A stretch of 31,251 nt of DNA from RGIG2206 sp045648425 (GTDB lineage Bacteria; Bacillota; Clostridia; Oscillospirales; Acutalibacteraceae), in assembly GCA_045648425.1 (NCBI GenBank), contig JAZRNV010000047.1, positions 1 to 31,251 of the forward strand, in the 5' to 3' direction. The translations under genes and the position numbers were made by a program. The notes beneath the pieces are model-generated. The model was not told the DNA's origin, ran no database searches, and was given only the letters and a program-made list of their open reading frames with translations. Numbering within the stretch: position 1 is the stretch's first letter; every line of letters begins with the position of its first letter. Positions 1 through 8,870 of this stretch are shown here, piece after piece.

Positions 1-1601
1 TGATTTTTAATATCCTTAAGAAGGGCGCGAGACATAGGAACGGTATCAAGGTAAGGGTTGTTAAACTCTATGCCCAAGCGCTCTGCAGCTGCACGGGTAA
101 AAGAAATATCAAAAGGGGCATTGTGGGCAATCATCAAGCGATTACCGCAAAACTCCATAAACTTAGGAAAAATCTCTGACTCATCAGGAGCACAGGCGAC
201 CATTTCATCGGTAATTCCGGTAAGCTCCACAACCTTTTGGGGTATGGGCTTATGGGGATTAACAAAGGTAGAAAAGGTATCTGCTATTTCACCATTTCTG
301 ACAAGAACTGCACCTATCTCAGTAATGCGGTCATTAACGTTACTAAAGCCGGTTGTTTCATAGTCAAAAACAATAAACTCACCATCAAACGGTTCATCGC
401 ATTGACCAGAAAGAGCAGGCACCAAATCGTTAACAAAATACGACTCGCATCCGTAAATCGCCTTAAATTCAGGATCTTTTTTGCGAATATCCTCAACGGT
501 GTTCATTATTTCAGGGTACGCCTGAACAACACCGTGGTCGGTTATGGCAACTGCACGGTGCCCCCAAGAATGAGCGCGCTTAATAAGTTTGGATGCATCT
601 GTCATACCGTCCATCTGCGACATTTTTGTATGCATATGCAGTTCGACGCGCTTTTGTTCTGCTCGGTCGATTCGTTGATATTTATCAACAAAAGCAATAA
701 CAAGAGGATCAAAAACATATTCGTTTTCATATTTATCATTTATAAGAGAGCCATAAACCAACAAGCACTTGCCGTTTTCAACGCCCTCTACCCAACCTTC
801 TTGACCGTTGTCAACGTACATTTTAATCTGAACGGAATTTGTGCGGTCGGTGATATATATGTTTATGCGGAACTTGTCCCCTCTTTTAGTGGGATTCATA
901 TCCTTAAAAAAAACCTCGCCCCAAATAACACAACGGCCTATATCGGGCGAAACGTCCTTTATAGGAATGGGCTTATTCCTGATTTTATCTCCACCAAATT
1001 TTGACCAAACTACAGAAGCTGTATCAAGATAAACGGGCAATCCATCAGCAGGCGGGTCAATGTGTACGGGCTTGGCTTTTGGCTTGGACTGTTCAAGAAC
1101 GTCAGGAGATATATAAACCTCTTCAACCGATAATTCGCCTGAAAACGTCACTTTGCGCTTAAGACCGAACACCTTAAATATTGCGGCAGATATTCTGTCA
1201 TTCATATTGTCACGGCTCGAAATTCCGCCATATTTAAGCTTAATATCAACCGTTTCATCGGTTATATCAAATTCACATTCACTAAATACACCGGCAAGTG
1301 TAGCGGTACCTGAGATAAGGTAGTCGATCATAAACCTCAAACTTTCCGGCCCAAAAAGCTCAGAATCCATATGAACAGAGCATCTTATATGAGATAGTTT
1401 AAGAGTGTCATAAACAAACTTAAGTAATCTGCGATGACTGTTAAAATCTACAAGAGTTTTATAATGCAATCCCAAATCAAGATTTCGGGTATCTTTATTA
1501 ATATCAATATGTGTTATGTAAACCTTTTCAACATCTACGCCAAGTTGAATATCATTATCGGACAAAACGCCAAACATTTGTAAAAAAGGTATCGCGCCCA
1601 A
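1..1601 (-). CDS. polC: DNA polymerase III, PolC-type alpha subunit (5' part only, runs off left edge)
   Basis: The replicative DNA polymerase of low-GC Gram-positives. Only the first ~533 codons of a protein normally about 1,400 residues long are present. In order one reads an N-terminal domain, an OB-fold region, the start of the PHP domain at H322-M-H324, and the inserted DEDD proofreading exonuclease with FDYETTG at 412-418 (D413, E415) and HNAPFD at 493-498. The PHP domain split by an exonuclease identifies PolC rather than DnaE. The gene follows ispG after three bases in the same frame. An AGAGAGG ribosome binding site inside the ispG end lies 9 nt before a TTG codon at 1601, so I chose TTG. 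The first ATG (1577) lacks a ribosome binding site. The family is certain; the exact start is likely. Confidence 0.95.
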   Translation of the reverse strand, partial: MGAIPFLQMFGVLSDNDIQLGVDVEKVYITHIDINKDTRNLDLGLHYKTLVDFNSHRRLLKFVYDTLKLSHIRCSVHMDSELFGPESLRFMIDYLISGTATLAGVFSECEFDITDETVDIKLKYGGISSRDNMNDRISAAIFKVFGLKRKVTFSGELSVEEVYISPDVLEQSKPKAKPVHIDPPADGLPVYLDTASVVWSKFGGDKIRNKPIPIKDVSPDIGRCVIWGEVFFKDMNPTKRGDKFRINIYITDRTNSVQIKMYVDNGQEGWVEGVENGKCLLVYGSLINDKYENEYVFDPLVIAFVDKYQRIDRAEQKRVELHMHTKMSQMDGMTDASKLIKRAHSWGHRAVAITDHGVVQAYPEIMNTVEDIRKKDPEFKAIYGCESYFVNDLVPALSGQCDEPFDGEFIVFDYETTGFSNVNDRITEIGAVLVRNGEIADTFSTFVNPHKPIPQKVVELTGITDEMVACAPDESEIFPKFMEFCGNRLMIAHNAPFDISFTRAAAERLGIEFNNPYLDTVPMSRALLKDIKN

Positions 1602-1604
1602 AAC

Positions 1605-2657
1605 TTACATCCTCTCTATTTCTGCAATCAATTCATCTATCAATCTGTCTTCGGGAATTTTTCTTATAATTTGACCTTTTTTAATCAGAACACCGCAACC
1701 GTCTCCCCCGGCGATGCCTATATCGGCCTCTTTTGCTTCACCGGGGCCATTAACAACACAGCCCATAATTGCAACCTTCAGCTTCTTTTTACAGCCGGCA
1801 AGTCGTCTTTCAGCCTCATTAACAATGCTGACGAGATCTATTCTTGTACGGCCGCAGGTAGGGCAAGATACAATGGTTATGCCCTGCTCCTTTAAGCCCA
1901 CCGACTTCAACAGATCAATGCCTGCCGCAACCTCTTCAACAGGGTCATCGGTAAGAGAAACTCTGATAGTGTCTCCAATTCCACTGAGCAACAATCCACC
2001 TATTGCTGAGGCAGATTTAATTATGCCCATACGCTTTGTACCTGCTTCGGTAACACCCAGGTGCAATGGATAATTGCATTTACGGGACGCTAAAGTATAA
2101 GCAGCAAATGTTGTAGCTGTATCTGATGATTTTAAAGATAAAACAATATCGTTAAAATCAAACTTTTCTAATAAAGACGCGTGATAAAGTCCACTCTCAA
2201 CAAGGGCTTCGGCAGTAGGCGCGCCGTATCGCGCCAGTATTTCTTTTTCAACCGAGCCGGAATTTACTCCGATGCGAATAGGTATATTTTTGGCCTTGCA
2301 AGCATCTGCTACTGCTTTTACTCGACTGTCATCACCTATATTACCCGGATTAATTCGAATCTTATCAACGCCGGCAGCAACACACTCAATCGCTATTCTG
2401 TAATCGAAATGGATGTCGGCAACAATAGGGGTTGATATGGCATTTTTCAAAGCATCAATCAAATTAACAGCAGATAAATCAGGAACGGCAACACGAATTA
2501 TATCACATCCGGCAGACTCAAGGCGCTTTGCCTGTGCCACATTTGCTTCAACATCGTATGAAGGAGCACTGAGCATTGACTGAACGCTGACGGGAGAGTC
2601 ACCGCCGATAGCCACACTTCCGATATTAAATTTTAAGGAAGCTCTGCGGTTAATCAT
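1605..2657 (-). CDS. ispG: 4-hydroxy-3-methylbut-2-enyl diphosphate synthase (flavodoxin/ferredoxin)
   Basis: The penultimate enzyme of the MEP isoprenoid pathway, a [4Fe-4S] enzyme converting the cyclodiphosphate MEcPP to HMBPP. The protein has 350 residues, a normal length for the bacterial two-domain form. The N-terminal TIM barrel begins with a PVSVQSM motif, and the C-terminal cluster domain has SCPTCGR and CVVNGPGE, giving the three cysteines and the glutamate that hold the cluster. I took the ATG at 2657 because GAAAGGA lies 9 nt upstream; a TTG three codons earlier would overlap the ribosome binding site. It sits between rseP and polC, in one strand-consistent run with dxr, so two MEP steps are co-transcribed with uppS and cdsA. 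Confidence 0.96.
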   Translation of the reverse strand: MINRRASLKFNIGSVAIGGDSPVSVQSMLSAPSYDVEANVAQAKRLESAGCDIIRVAVPDLSAVNLIDALKNAISTPIVADIHFDYRIAIECVAAGVDKIRINPGNIGDDSRVKAVADACKAKNIPIRIGVNSGSVEKEILARYGAPTAEALVESGLYHASLLEKFDFNDIVLSLKSSDTATTFAAYTLASRKCNYPLHLGVTEAGTKRMGIIKSASAIGGLLLSGIGDTIRVSLTDDPVEEVAAGIDLLKSVGLKEQGITIVSCPTCGRTRIDLVSIVNEAERRLAGCKKKLKVAIMGCVVNGPGEAKEADIGIAGGDGCGVLIKKGQIIRKIPEDRLIDELIAEIERM

Positions 2658-2674
2658 AAATCCCAATCCTTTCG

Positions 2675-3724
2675 TCAGAACAATTTAACAACATCGCTGA
2701 CCAAAATAACAACGGCCAGTAAAATAAGCAGTATAAAGCCGAATGCATGAACCCATCCTTCAAATTTTGCAGGAACGGGTTTGCGAAAAATCATTTCAAA
2801 AAGTATAAACAATATTCTTCCGCCGTCAAGTGCAGGAAGAGGCATAAGATTAAATATGCCTAAATTTATTGTAAGCAAAGCAGCAATATAAATTAAAGAA
2901 TTAAATGATACCTTTGCGGCTGAACTTACAGCAACAGTTATTCCAACAGGTCCACTCATATCTGAAAGACCAAACTTGCCGCTTAAAAGGTCACACAAAG
3001 ACATGACAACTACCCTGGCAAGAGAGATTTCCGTCTTAGCCGCGTTTTTAAAAACCGACCAAAAGGTTCTTTTTTCACCGTACACATAAAAATCCAGAGA
3101 AATGTAGTTTTTTCCGTCTTCATATTTTTCGGTGTTGAATTTTACATCATTCAGCTCAACTCGTTTGCCATTACGCTCAACAACAAAATCCATTTCACCG
3201 TTTTTGCTGGTACCAAACATATAACTTAAATCGTTGAAGGTAAAAACCTTTCTTCCATTGGCTTCAACAATTGTGTCGCCAACCTGAAGTCCATAATTAC
3301 AGCTAACAGCTTGATTATCAAACTTCGAAATTGTAGTCGTTGCATACAGATCTCTTCCTGCAACGAAAACAATGCAAAGCACAAATCCAAGAATAAGATT
3401 AAATACTGCTCCCGCCGCCACAACAGAAAGACGACGCCACGGCTTTTTGTTGCCAAAAGCACGAGGATCGGAGGATTCTTCATCCTCACCCTCCATAGAG
3501 CAAAAGCCGCCAAAAGGTATAAGTCGAACAGAATAGGTGGTTTCGCCTTTTTTCTTCTTAAAAAGCTTAGGGCCAAAGCCGACAGCAAACTCGTTAACTC
3601 GAATTCCGTTAAGCTTTGCAATAATAAAATGACCGAACTCGTGTATAACAATAACAAGTAAAAACACAAGAACCGCTACTGCATAAGGCCATGCATTGTT
3701 TAGAAAATTAAGTATATCAATCAC
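2675..3724 (-). CDS. rseP: RseP/RasP-type site-2 intramembrane zinc metalloprotease
   Basis: A membrane-embedded protease that performs regulated intramembrane proteolysis of substrates such as anti-sigma factors and signal-peptide remnants. HEFGH at 28-32 is the zinc site, inside the first transmembrane helix. A PDZ domain follows in the middle, and NLMPLPALDGGR near the C-terminus carries the LDG motif that supplies the third zinc ligand. At 349 residues it is typical of the one-PDZ Firmicutes form. The start is a GTG at 3724; the only purine-rich ribosome binding site, GGGAG, directly abuts or overlaps this codon, so initiation may be weak or at a non-standard codon a few bases in. No in-frame ATG precedes HEFGH. 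It lies 6 nt after dxr. Confidence 0.94.
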   Translation of the reverse strand: MIDILNFLNNAWPYAVAVLVFLLVIVIHEFGHFIIAKLNGIRVNEFAVGFGPKLFKKKKGETTYSVRLIPFGGFCSMEGEDEESSDPRAFGNKKPWRRLSVVAAGAVFNLILGFVLCIVFVAGRDLYATTTISKFDNQAVSCNYGLQVGDTIVEANGRKVFTFNDLSYMFGTSKNGEMDFVVERNGKRVELNDVKFNTEKYEDGKNYISLDFYVYGEKRTFWSVFKNAAKTEISLARVVVMSLCDLLSGKFGLSDMSGPVGITVAVSSAAKVSFNSLIYIAALLTINLGIFNLMPLPALDGGRILFILFEMIFRKPVPAKFEGWVHAFGFILLILLAVVILVSDVVKLF

Positions 3725-3730
3725 TCCCGA

Positions 3731-4882
3731 TTATATATGCGAAAGAACAAACTCTCTGGCTGATTTATCGGCGTTTACAATATCGTCCAAACTTGTAACC
3801 GCAGACACGGATTGTGCTTCGGTTGCCAACTGCACCAAATCTCCTATTTGTAAAAACTTGATTTTTCCTTTTAAGAAAAGCTCAACTGCTTGCTCATTTG
3901 CGCCATTGGCCGCAATGGGCTTACAACCACCCTGTCGGATGGCATCAATGGCAACAGCAAGGCACTTAAAGGTTTCGGTGTCAGGTTTAGAAAAGGTCAT
4001 TTTGCCGGCATCGGTTATGCTTAGTCGCTCACATGGTGCCGTAAATCTGTCAGGATAAGTAAGTGCATACTGAATAGGCACTCTCATATCGTGCACGCCA
4101 ATTTGAGCAATAACAGACCCGTCACAAAACTCTACCGCAGAATGAAGCAAGCTTTCACGATGAACAACTACCTCAATATCATCAGCAGAAACATCAAAAA
4201 GATGAACGGCTTCGATTACCTCAAGACCTTTGTTCATCATTGATGCGCTATCTATGGTTATTTTGGCACCCATGCTCCAATTAGGGTGCTTGAGTGCCTG
4301 CTCAACCGTAACATCAGCCAGCATATCTTTAGTTTTGCCAAAAAAAGGGCCACCTGATGCAGTAAGAATTATTTTATGAAGCTTACGCTCGGCAGGCGCT
4401 GCATTAAGGCACTGAAAAATAGCCGAATGTTCACTGTCAACAGGTAAAATCTTTACACCTTTTTGTGCGGCCTTGCTCATTACAAGTTCGCCGCCTGTAA
4501 CAAGAGACTCTTTATTTGCCAAAGCCAAGGTGTTACCGGCCTCAATGCAAGCAAGGGTAGGCCTGAGACCTGCTATACCGACGATCGCATTCAAGACGAC
4601 GTCAGCCGCTTCTAAGGATGCACAAAAGCAAACACCATCCACACCGGTAAGCAAGGTGTAATCCAAGTCTTTAGTGCGCAATTTAAGTTCAGCCGCAGCA
4701 GATTCATCAGCAACCGCAACATACTGCGGAGTATATTTTCTTATTTGCTTTTCTAACAAGTCTATACTTCTGTTAGCGCTGATTGCAAGTACATTCATAT
4801 TGCACTTACCTATAACGTCAAGGGCTTGAACGCCAATTGAGCCGGTAGAGCCAAGAACAACAATATTTTTCAAATTAATCAC
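3731..4882 (-). CDS. dxr: 1-deoxy-D-xylulose-5-phosphate reductoisomerase
   Basis: The second enzyme of the MEP pathway, converting DXP to MEP with NADPH and a divalent metal. The N-terminal Rossmann motif GSTGSIG is at about residues 11-17. The metal-binding VDSEHSAIFQ, the TASGGPF substrate loop and the NWSMGAKITIDSASMMNKGLEVIEA block are all intact. The length of 383 residues is usual. Three start codons are possible: TTG 4885, GTG 4882 and TTG 4873. GGGA lies 6-7 nt before the GTG and GGTGA 5 nt before the later TTG; I prefer GTG 4882. The cdsA stop codon sits immediately upstream, so the two are probably translationally coupled. Confidence 0.95.
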   Translation of the reverse strand: MINLKNIVVLGSTGSIGVQALDVIGKCNMNVLAISANRSIDLLEKQIRKYTPQYVAVADESAAAELKLRTKDLDYTLLTGVDGVCFCASLEAADVVLNAIVGIAGLRPTLACIEAGNTLALANKESLVTGGELVMSKAAQKGVKILPVDSEHSAIFQCLNAAPAERKLHKIILTASGGPFFGKTKDMLADVTVEQALKHPNWSMGAKITIDSASMMNKGLEVIEAVHLFDVSADDIEVVVHRESLLHSAVEFCDGSVIAQIGVHDMRVPIQYALTYPDRFTAPCERLSITDAGKMTFSKPDTETFKCLAVAIDAIRQGGCKPIAANGANEQAVELFLKGKIKFLQIGDLVQLATEAQSVSAVTSLDDIVNADKSAREFVLSHI

Positions 4883-4885
4883 CAA

Positions 4886-5701
4886 TTATCCCAAAAGGGG
4901 TATTTGCTGTGCAAAAAGCATAACAACAGGCAAAGAAAAGCTGATGCTGTCGCAACGGTCCATAATTCCACCGTGGCCGGGCATAATGGTTCCGTAATCT
5001 TTGACGTTATACAAACGCTTTACCGCTGAGGCAAAAAGGTCACCAACCATACCCGCTATTGCAGCAAGAGTGACACAGATTATAAAGGGTAAAAGATGCA
5101 CAGTTTCTTTGTCGCAGAATATTGCAGCATAAATATATGCAAATGAGACACAAACTATTATTGACGAAATCAGCCCGCCAATCGCACCTTCAACAGTTTT
5201 TTTAGGGCTTAATACGGGGGCAAGCTTTGTCTTGCCGACCGACATTCCAACAAAATAGGCACCGCCGTCAGTAACAAAAGCAGAAAATGCAGCGGTAAGG
5301 AAATAGAACATTCCAAACTTCCAATCAATCATAATTTCGGCAGATGCAAAGCCAAAAATTATAGAAAACGCCATAACAACGGTTATGAATAATTTCGGAA
5401 GCTCTTCTGCTTTGAAATTAATAACCAAACACACGGCAAACAAAACAAAGTATGCATAAATGACCGATGCCAGCGAAATCGGAATAAAACCTCTTACGGC
5501 AAAGGGAACTATCAAAGCAAAAATCAACGAACTAATAAATAGAGGAATATTCTTTTGCGCACCGGTTGCTCGAAAGATTTCAAAAACAGCCACACAACCA
5601 ACAAGAGACAACAAAATAGGCAGTGCAAGCGTCAATCTGAAAATCAATACCAATATAACAATAGCGGCTGAAACGCCAGCTGTTATCAATCGAGTTTTCA
5701 T
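4886..5701 (-). CDS. cdsA: Phosphatidate cytidylyltransferase (CDP-diacylglycerol synthase)
   Basis: Makes CDP-diacylglycerol from phosphatidate and CTP, the branch-point precursor of bacterial phospholipids, in the cytoplasmic membrane. The 271-residue protein is a string of hydrophobic segments and ends with the family signature: SAVKRLYNVKD followed by PGHGGIMDRCDS, containing the conserved K-D and D-R-D-S residues. The ATG at 5701 is chosen because GTGAGG lies 9 nt upstream; a GTG within that ribosome binding site at 5716 is less likely. It starts 11 nt after the uppS stop codon, in the classical order uppS-cdsA-dxr-rseP. Confidence 0.95.
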   Translation of the reverse strand: MKTRLITAGVSAAIVILVLIFRLTLALPILLSLVGCVAVFEIFRATGAQKNIPLFISSLIFALIVPFAVRGFIPISLASVIYAYFVLFAVCLVINFKAEELPKLFITVVMAFSIIFGFASAEIMIDWKFGMFYFLTAAFSAFVTDGGAYFVGMSVGKTKLAPVLSPKKTVEGAIGGLISSIIVCVSFAYIYAAIFCDKETVHLLPFIICVTLAAIAGMVGDLFASAVKRLYNVKDYGTIMPGHGGIMDRCDSISFSLPVVMLFAQQIPLLG

Positions 5702-5712
5702 AGTAAGTATCC

Positions 5713-6462
5713 TCACTTTTTATTTCTGCCGCCAAATCTTCGATCACGGGCAGAAAATGATAAAATTGCCTCATCAATTGTTTTAGAATTGAAATCAGGC
5801 CACAGAACGTCGGTAAACCAGTATTCGGCGTAAGCAGTTTGCCAAATAAGAAAATTAGACAATCTATACTCACCACCCGGGCGAATAAGCAAATCCGGGT
5901 CAGGCATACCTGCTGTATAAAGGCAGTCGGAAACCAATTGTTCTGTTATATCGTCTGCCGACAATTTTCCTTCGGCACAACTGCGGCATATATCCTTAAC
6001 TGCGTGAACAATCTCATCTCTGCCGCCATAATTAAGCGCAATATTGACCCATAGACCTGTGGCATCCTTTGAATCATCCTCGGCCTTGTTTATAAGGTCA
6101 ATTATATCATCAGCAATGGGGCCTAAATCGCCCACAAAATGAAGCCGAATATTTTCTTCTTTAAAGTTTGCGGAATCTATCAAATAATTGCGAAGTATAT
6201 TCATAATTCCGCTAACCTCTTCTTCCGAACGTTTCCAATTTTCGGTTGAAAAGGCATATACAGTCAAATATTTTACACCAATCTTGTTGCAATATCTTGC
6301 TATTGTTTTAAATGTTGCCGCACCGGCAGAATGGCCTGCCGAGGTAGGCAATCCTCTTTTCTTTGCCCAGCGACCGTTTCCATCCATAACAATTGCTATA
6401 TGGTTGGGTATTTTTATATTCGGCTGTATATCCGGTAATTTTTTCTTTGAAAAGAGTTTCAC
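5713..6462 (-). CDS. uppS: Isoprenyl transferase (undecaprenyl diphosphate synthase)
   Basis: A cis-prenyltransferase that elongates farnesyl diphosphate to the C55 carrier lipid needed for peptidoglycan and wall polymer export. The family signatures are present: IAIVMDGNGRWAKKRG with catalytic D27, the TVYAFSTENWKR block, and the C-terminal DLLIRPGGEYRLSNFLIWQ and YAEYWF motifs. The 249-residue length is typical. The start is GTG 6462, with AAAGGAG 7 nt upstream; the longer reading frame running back into the frr terminator is not credible. An intrinsic terminator-like hairpin separates it from frr. Confidence 0.95.
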   Translation of the reverse strand: MKLFSKKKLPDIQPNIKIPNHIAIVMDGNGRWAKKRGLPTSAGHSAGAATFKTIARYCNKIGVKYLTVYAFSTENWKRSEEEVSGIMNILRNYLIDSANFKEENIRLHFVGDLGPIADDIIDLINKAEDDSKDATGLWVNIALNYGGRDEIVHAVKDICRSCAEGKLSADDITEQLVSDCLYTAGMPDPDLLIRPGGEYRLSNFLIWQTAYAEYWFTDVLWPDFNSKTIDEAILSFSARDRRFGGRNKK

Positions 6463-6477
6463 TTTGCTGCTCCTTTT

Positions 6478-6513
6478 AAAAATTGGGGACTGCAACAACT
6501 ATGCCACAGTCCC
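6478..6513 (-). terminator. Terminator-like hairpin between frr and uppS
   Basis: On the minus strand GGGACTG and CAGTCCC form a 7-bp stem (6507-6513 with 6486-6492), extended inward by G-U and C-G pairs to about 12 bp around a UAGU loop. It is followed by CAATTTTT. This is the form of a rho-independent terminator placed inside an otherwise continuous operon, so it probably reduces transcription of uppS and downstream genes relative to pyrH-frr. No clear new promoter was found before uppS. Confidence 0.65.
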
Positions 6514-6523
6514 TAATGCAAAA

Positions 6524-7078
6524 TTAGATTTCAAGTATCTCTTTTTCCTTTGCAGCAGCAATATCTTCAATAGACTTGCTGTACTTATCGGTAAGCTTCT
6601 GAATATCGTTCTCACCTTTTTTAGCATCGTCCTCGGTGAGCTCTGAATTCTTTTTCATTCCTTTGATTTTTTCAATGGCATCACGACGGATAGAACGGAT
6701 AGCTACCTTTGCATCCTCAGCCATACGCTTAATATCTTTAACAAGCTCTTTTCTGCGCTCTTCAGTAAGAGGCGGAAAATTAAGGCGAATGCTCTTGCCG
6801 TCGTTAATGGGGGTAATGCCTATATCAGAAACTAAAATTGCCTTTTCAATAAGCTTGAGAATAGAAGCATCCCAAGGTTGAATAAGCAAAGATCTAGCTT
6901 CTACAACAGAGACAGATGCCATTTGTGTGACCGGTGTGGGAGCACCGTAATAATCAATGCTGAGCTTATCTAAAATACCGGGATTAGCTCTGCCGGCACG
7001 AACTGCAGCATATTCCTTCTCTAATGAGGCAACCGATTTGCCCATCTTTTCTTCTGCTACTCTGATTACTTCTTTCAT
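6524..7078 (-). CDS. frr: Ribosome recycling factor
   Basis: Splits the post-termination ribosome together with EF-G. The 184-residue protein has normal length and begins MKEVIRVAEEKMGKSV. The conserved EYAAVRAGRANPGILD block is followed by the domain II core (YYGAPTPVTQMASVSV) and the PPLTEERRKELVK helix. The start is unambiguous: AGGAGG lies just before the ATG. It is separated from pyrH by about 18 nt and belongs to the pyrH transcript. Confidence 0.97.
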   Translation of the reverse strand: MKEVIRVAEEKMGKSVASLEKEYAAVRAGRANPGILDKLSIDYYGAPTPVTQMASVSVVEARSLLIQPWDASILKLIEKAILVSDIGITPINDGKSIRLNFPPLTEERRKELVKDIKRMAEDAKVAIRSIRRDAIEKIKGMKKNSELTEDDAKKGENDIQKLTDKYSKSIEDIAAAKEKEILEI

Positions 7079-7096
7079 AAAAATATCCTCCTGTAA

Positions 7097-7801
7097 TTAC
7101 TCGACTATTGTTCCGATTTTTTCACCCTGAACAGCGCGAAGTATATTGTCAGGGTCATCAAGGTTAAACACCAAAATCGGAATATTGTTATCAAGACACA
7201 TTGCGGCAGCGGTGGTATCCATAACACCGAGGTGCTTTTCAACGACCTCAGCAAGACTCATGCTGTCAAACATCTTTGCGTCGGGATTTTTGCGGGGGTC
7301 ACTGTCATAAACACCGTCAACATTGGTTGCTTTAAATATAACCTGTGCCTCTATTTCGCAGGCACGCAGTGCAGCAGCCGAATCGGTTGAACAGAAGGGA
7401 TTGCCTGTACCGCAACCAAAAATTACAACGCGGCCTTTTTTAAGATGGTTTATTGCACGGTTGCGAATGTATGGTTCGGCCACCTCGTGCATTGCAATGG
7501 CAGTTTGTACGCGATTTTCAACGCCAAGCTGATCAAAGGCATCGCCTATAGCAAGGGCGTTGATTGCCGTGGCCAACATTCCCATATGGTCGGCACGGGT
7601 GCGATCCATCTTACCGCTTGTTCTACCACGCCAAAAGTTGCCGCCACCAACAACAATGCCAACCTGAACGCCCAAAGCAACAACCTTTTTAATGCTTTCG
7701 CAAACCTTCAAAACGGTATCAAAATCAAGACCTGTGCCTTTATCACCGGCCATTGCTTCGCCGCTTAATTTTAATAAAATTCTATCATATTTCACAGACA
7801 T
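7097..7801 (-). CDS. pyrH: Uridylate kinase
   Basis: Phosphorylates UMP to UDP in pyrimidine nucleotide synthesis; the bacterial enzyme is a hexamer of the amino-acid-kinase fold. LKLSGEAMAGD near the N-terminus and GIVVGGGNFWRG are the phosphate-binding segments. DSDPRKNPDAKMFD is the conserved C-terminal region. The length is 234 residues. Two ATGs stand near the start; GGAGG is 1 nt from the first and 7 nt from the second (7801), so I chose the second. A good sigma-A promoter lies at 7827-7855 and the tsf terminator just upstream, so pyrH starts a new transcript. Confidence 0.96.
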   Translation of the reverse strand: MSVKYDRILLKLSGEAMAGDKGTGLDFDTVLKVCESIKKVVALGVQVGIVVGGGNFWRGRTSGKMDRTRADHMGMLATAINALAIGDAFDQLGVENRVQTAIAMHEVAEPYIRNRAINHLKKGRVVIFGCGTGNPFCSTDSAAALRACEIEAQVIFKATNVDGVYDSDPRKNPDAKMFDSMSLAEVVEKHLGVMDTTAAAMCLDNNIPILVFNLDDPDNILRAVQGEKIGTIVE

Positions 7802-7826
7802 ACGCATACCTCCGCCATTTTTATCT

Positions 7827-7855
7827 ATTTTACAATAATTCTGATCGATTGTAAA
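7827..7855 (-). promoter_or_regulatory. Sigma-A promoter of pyrH-frr
   Basis: On the minus strand the -35 is TTTACA and the -10 is TAAAAT with an exact 17-bp spacer. The predicted start is about 20 nt upstream of the first pyrH ATG. Its place between the tsf terminator and pyrH supports it. Confidence 0.65.
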
Positions 7856-7879
7856 GAGTATTATGTCAATTAACTCAAT

Positions 7880-7910
7880 AAAAAATGCCGAAAGATTTCT
7901 CTTTCGGCAT
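7880..7910 (-). terminator. Rho-independent terminator after tsf
   Basis: A perfect 10-bp inverted repeat (ATGCCGAAAG with CTTTCGGCAT; 7885-7894 and 7901-7910) with a 6-nt loop, followed on the minus strand by a run of six T. It ends the rpsB-tsf transcript. The A/T runs on both sides could let it work in either direction. Confidence 0.9.
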
Positions 7911-7927
7911 TTTTATAGTAATATTAA

Positions 7928-8842
7928 TTATTTTACCATGCTTGCAACTTCAGCAGCAAAGTCATCCTCACGCTTCTGAATGCCCTCGCCCTTCTCGTAA
8001 CGAACAAAATCAACAACCTTGATTTCTCCGCCGAGCTGCTTGGCAACAGAGTTGATATACTCAAGAACGGTCATAGCGCCATCCTTAACGAACTTCTGCT
8101 CAACAAGGCAATTTTCTTCATAGAATTTGCCCATCTTACCTGCAACAATCTTTTCAAGAACTGCATCGGGCTTGCTTGCCATCTTAGGATCTTCTTTCAT
8201 CTGAGCAACAAGAATTGCCTTCTCATGATCAAGTGCATCGGCAGGAACAGATGCCTTATCAAGATAGCCGGGATTAACGGCAGCAATCTGCATACAAATG
8301 TCTTTGCCCATTGCCTTAAACTCTGCGGTAGCAGCAATTTCTGCAGTAGTCTCAAACTTAGCGATAACACCAATTTTACCGCCTGCATGAACATAGTTAG
8401 CAACATAACCGTCCAAACGAGCAAAACGGCGAACCTTCATATTCTCACGAACAACGAGGAAATAATCCTGTACCATTTCTTCAACAGTCTTACCGTTGGC
8501 AGAGCACTTCAAAAGAGCATCAACATCAGCGGGGTTCTGATCAAGAGCGATCTGAGCAATAGCATTACACAAATCCTTAAAGCCGTCACCACCGGCAACG
8601 AAGTCGGTCTCTGAGTTAACCTCAACAACAACGCCTGCAGTTTCACCTGCAATAGCTGCTACAAGGCCTTCTGCTGCAATACGGCTTGCCTTCTTAGCGG
8701 CGTTTGCAAGGCCCTTTTCACGCAAATAGTCGGTTGCTTTGGCCATATCGCCATCACACTCAACAAGAGCTTTTTTACAATCCATCATTCCGCAGCCGGT
8801 CTGTTCACGCAGCTGCTGTACGTCTTTAGCAGTGAAATTCAT
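7928..8842 (-). CDS. tsf: Translation elongation factor Ts
   Basis: The guanine nucleotide exchange factor for EF-Tu. The 304-residue protein has the signature TAKDVQQLREQTGCGMMDCK at its N-terminus, followed by the TDFVAGGDGF core contact region and a C-terminal dimerisation domain containing YVHAGGKIGV. The ATG at 8842 is preceded by TTGGAGG at suitable distance; a TTG overlapping that site was rejected as the start. It forms a two-gene unit with rpsB, separated by a hairpin that may attenuate read-through. Confidence 0.96.
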   Translation of the reverse strand: MNFTAKDVQQLREQTGCGMMDCKKALVECDGDMAKATDYLREKGLANAAKKASRIAAEGLVAAIAGETAGVVVEVNSETDFVAGGDGFKDLCNAIAQIALDQNPADVDALLKCSANGKTVEEMVQDYFLVVRENMKVRRFARLDGYVANYVHAGGKIGVIAKFETTAEIAATAEFKAMGKDICMQIAAVNPGYLDKASVPADALDHEKAILVAQMKEDPKMASKPDAVLEKIVAGKMGKFYEENCLVEQKFVKDGAMTVLEYINSVAKQLGGEIKVVDFVRYEKGEGIQKREDDFAAEVASMVK

Positions 8843-8870
8843 AATCTTTTCCTCCAAATCTTATTACTAC

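Noticed and set aside
237..1004. Long plus-strand reading frame at the left end
   Set aside because: It is antisense to polC, has no ribosome binding site and its translation has no recognisable family features.
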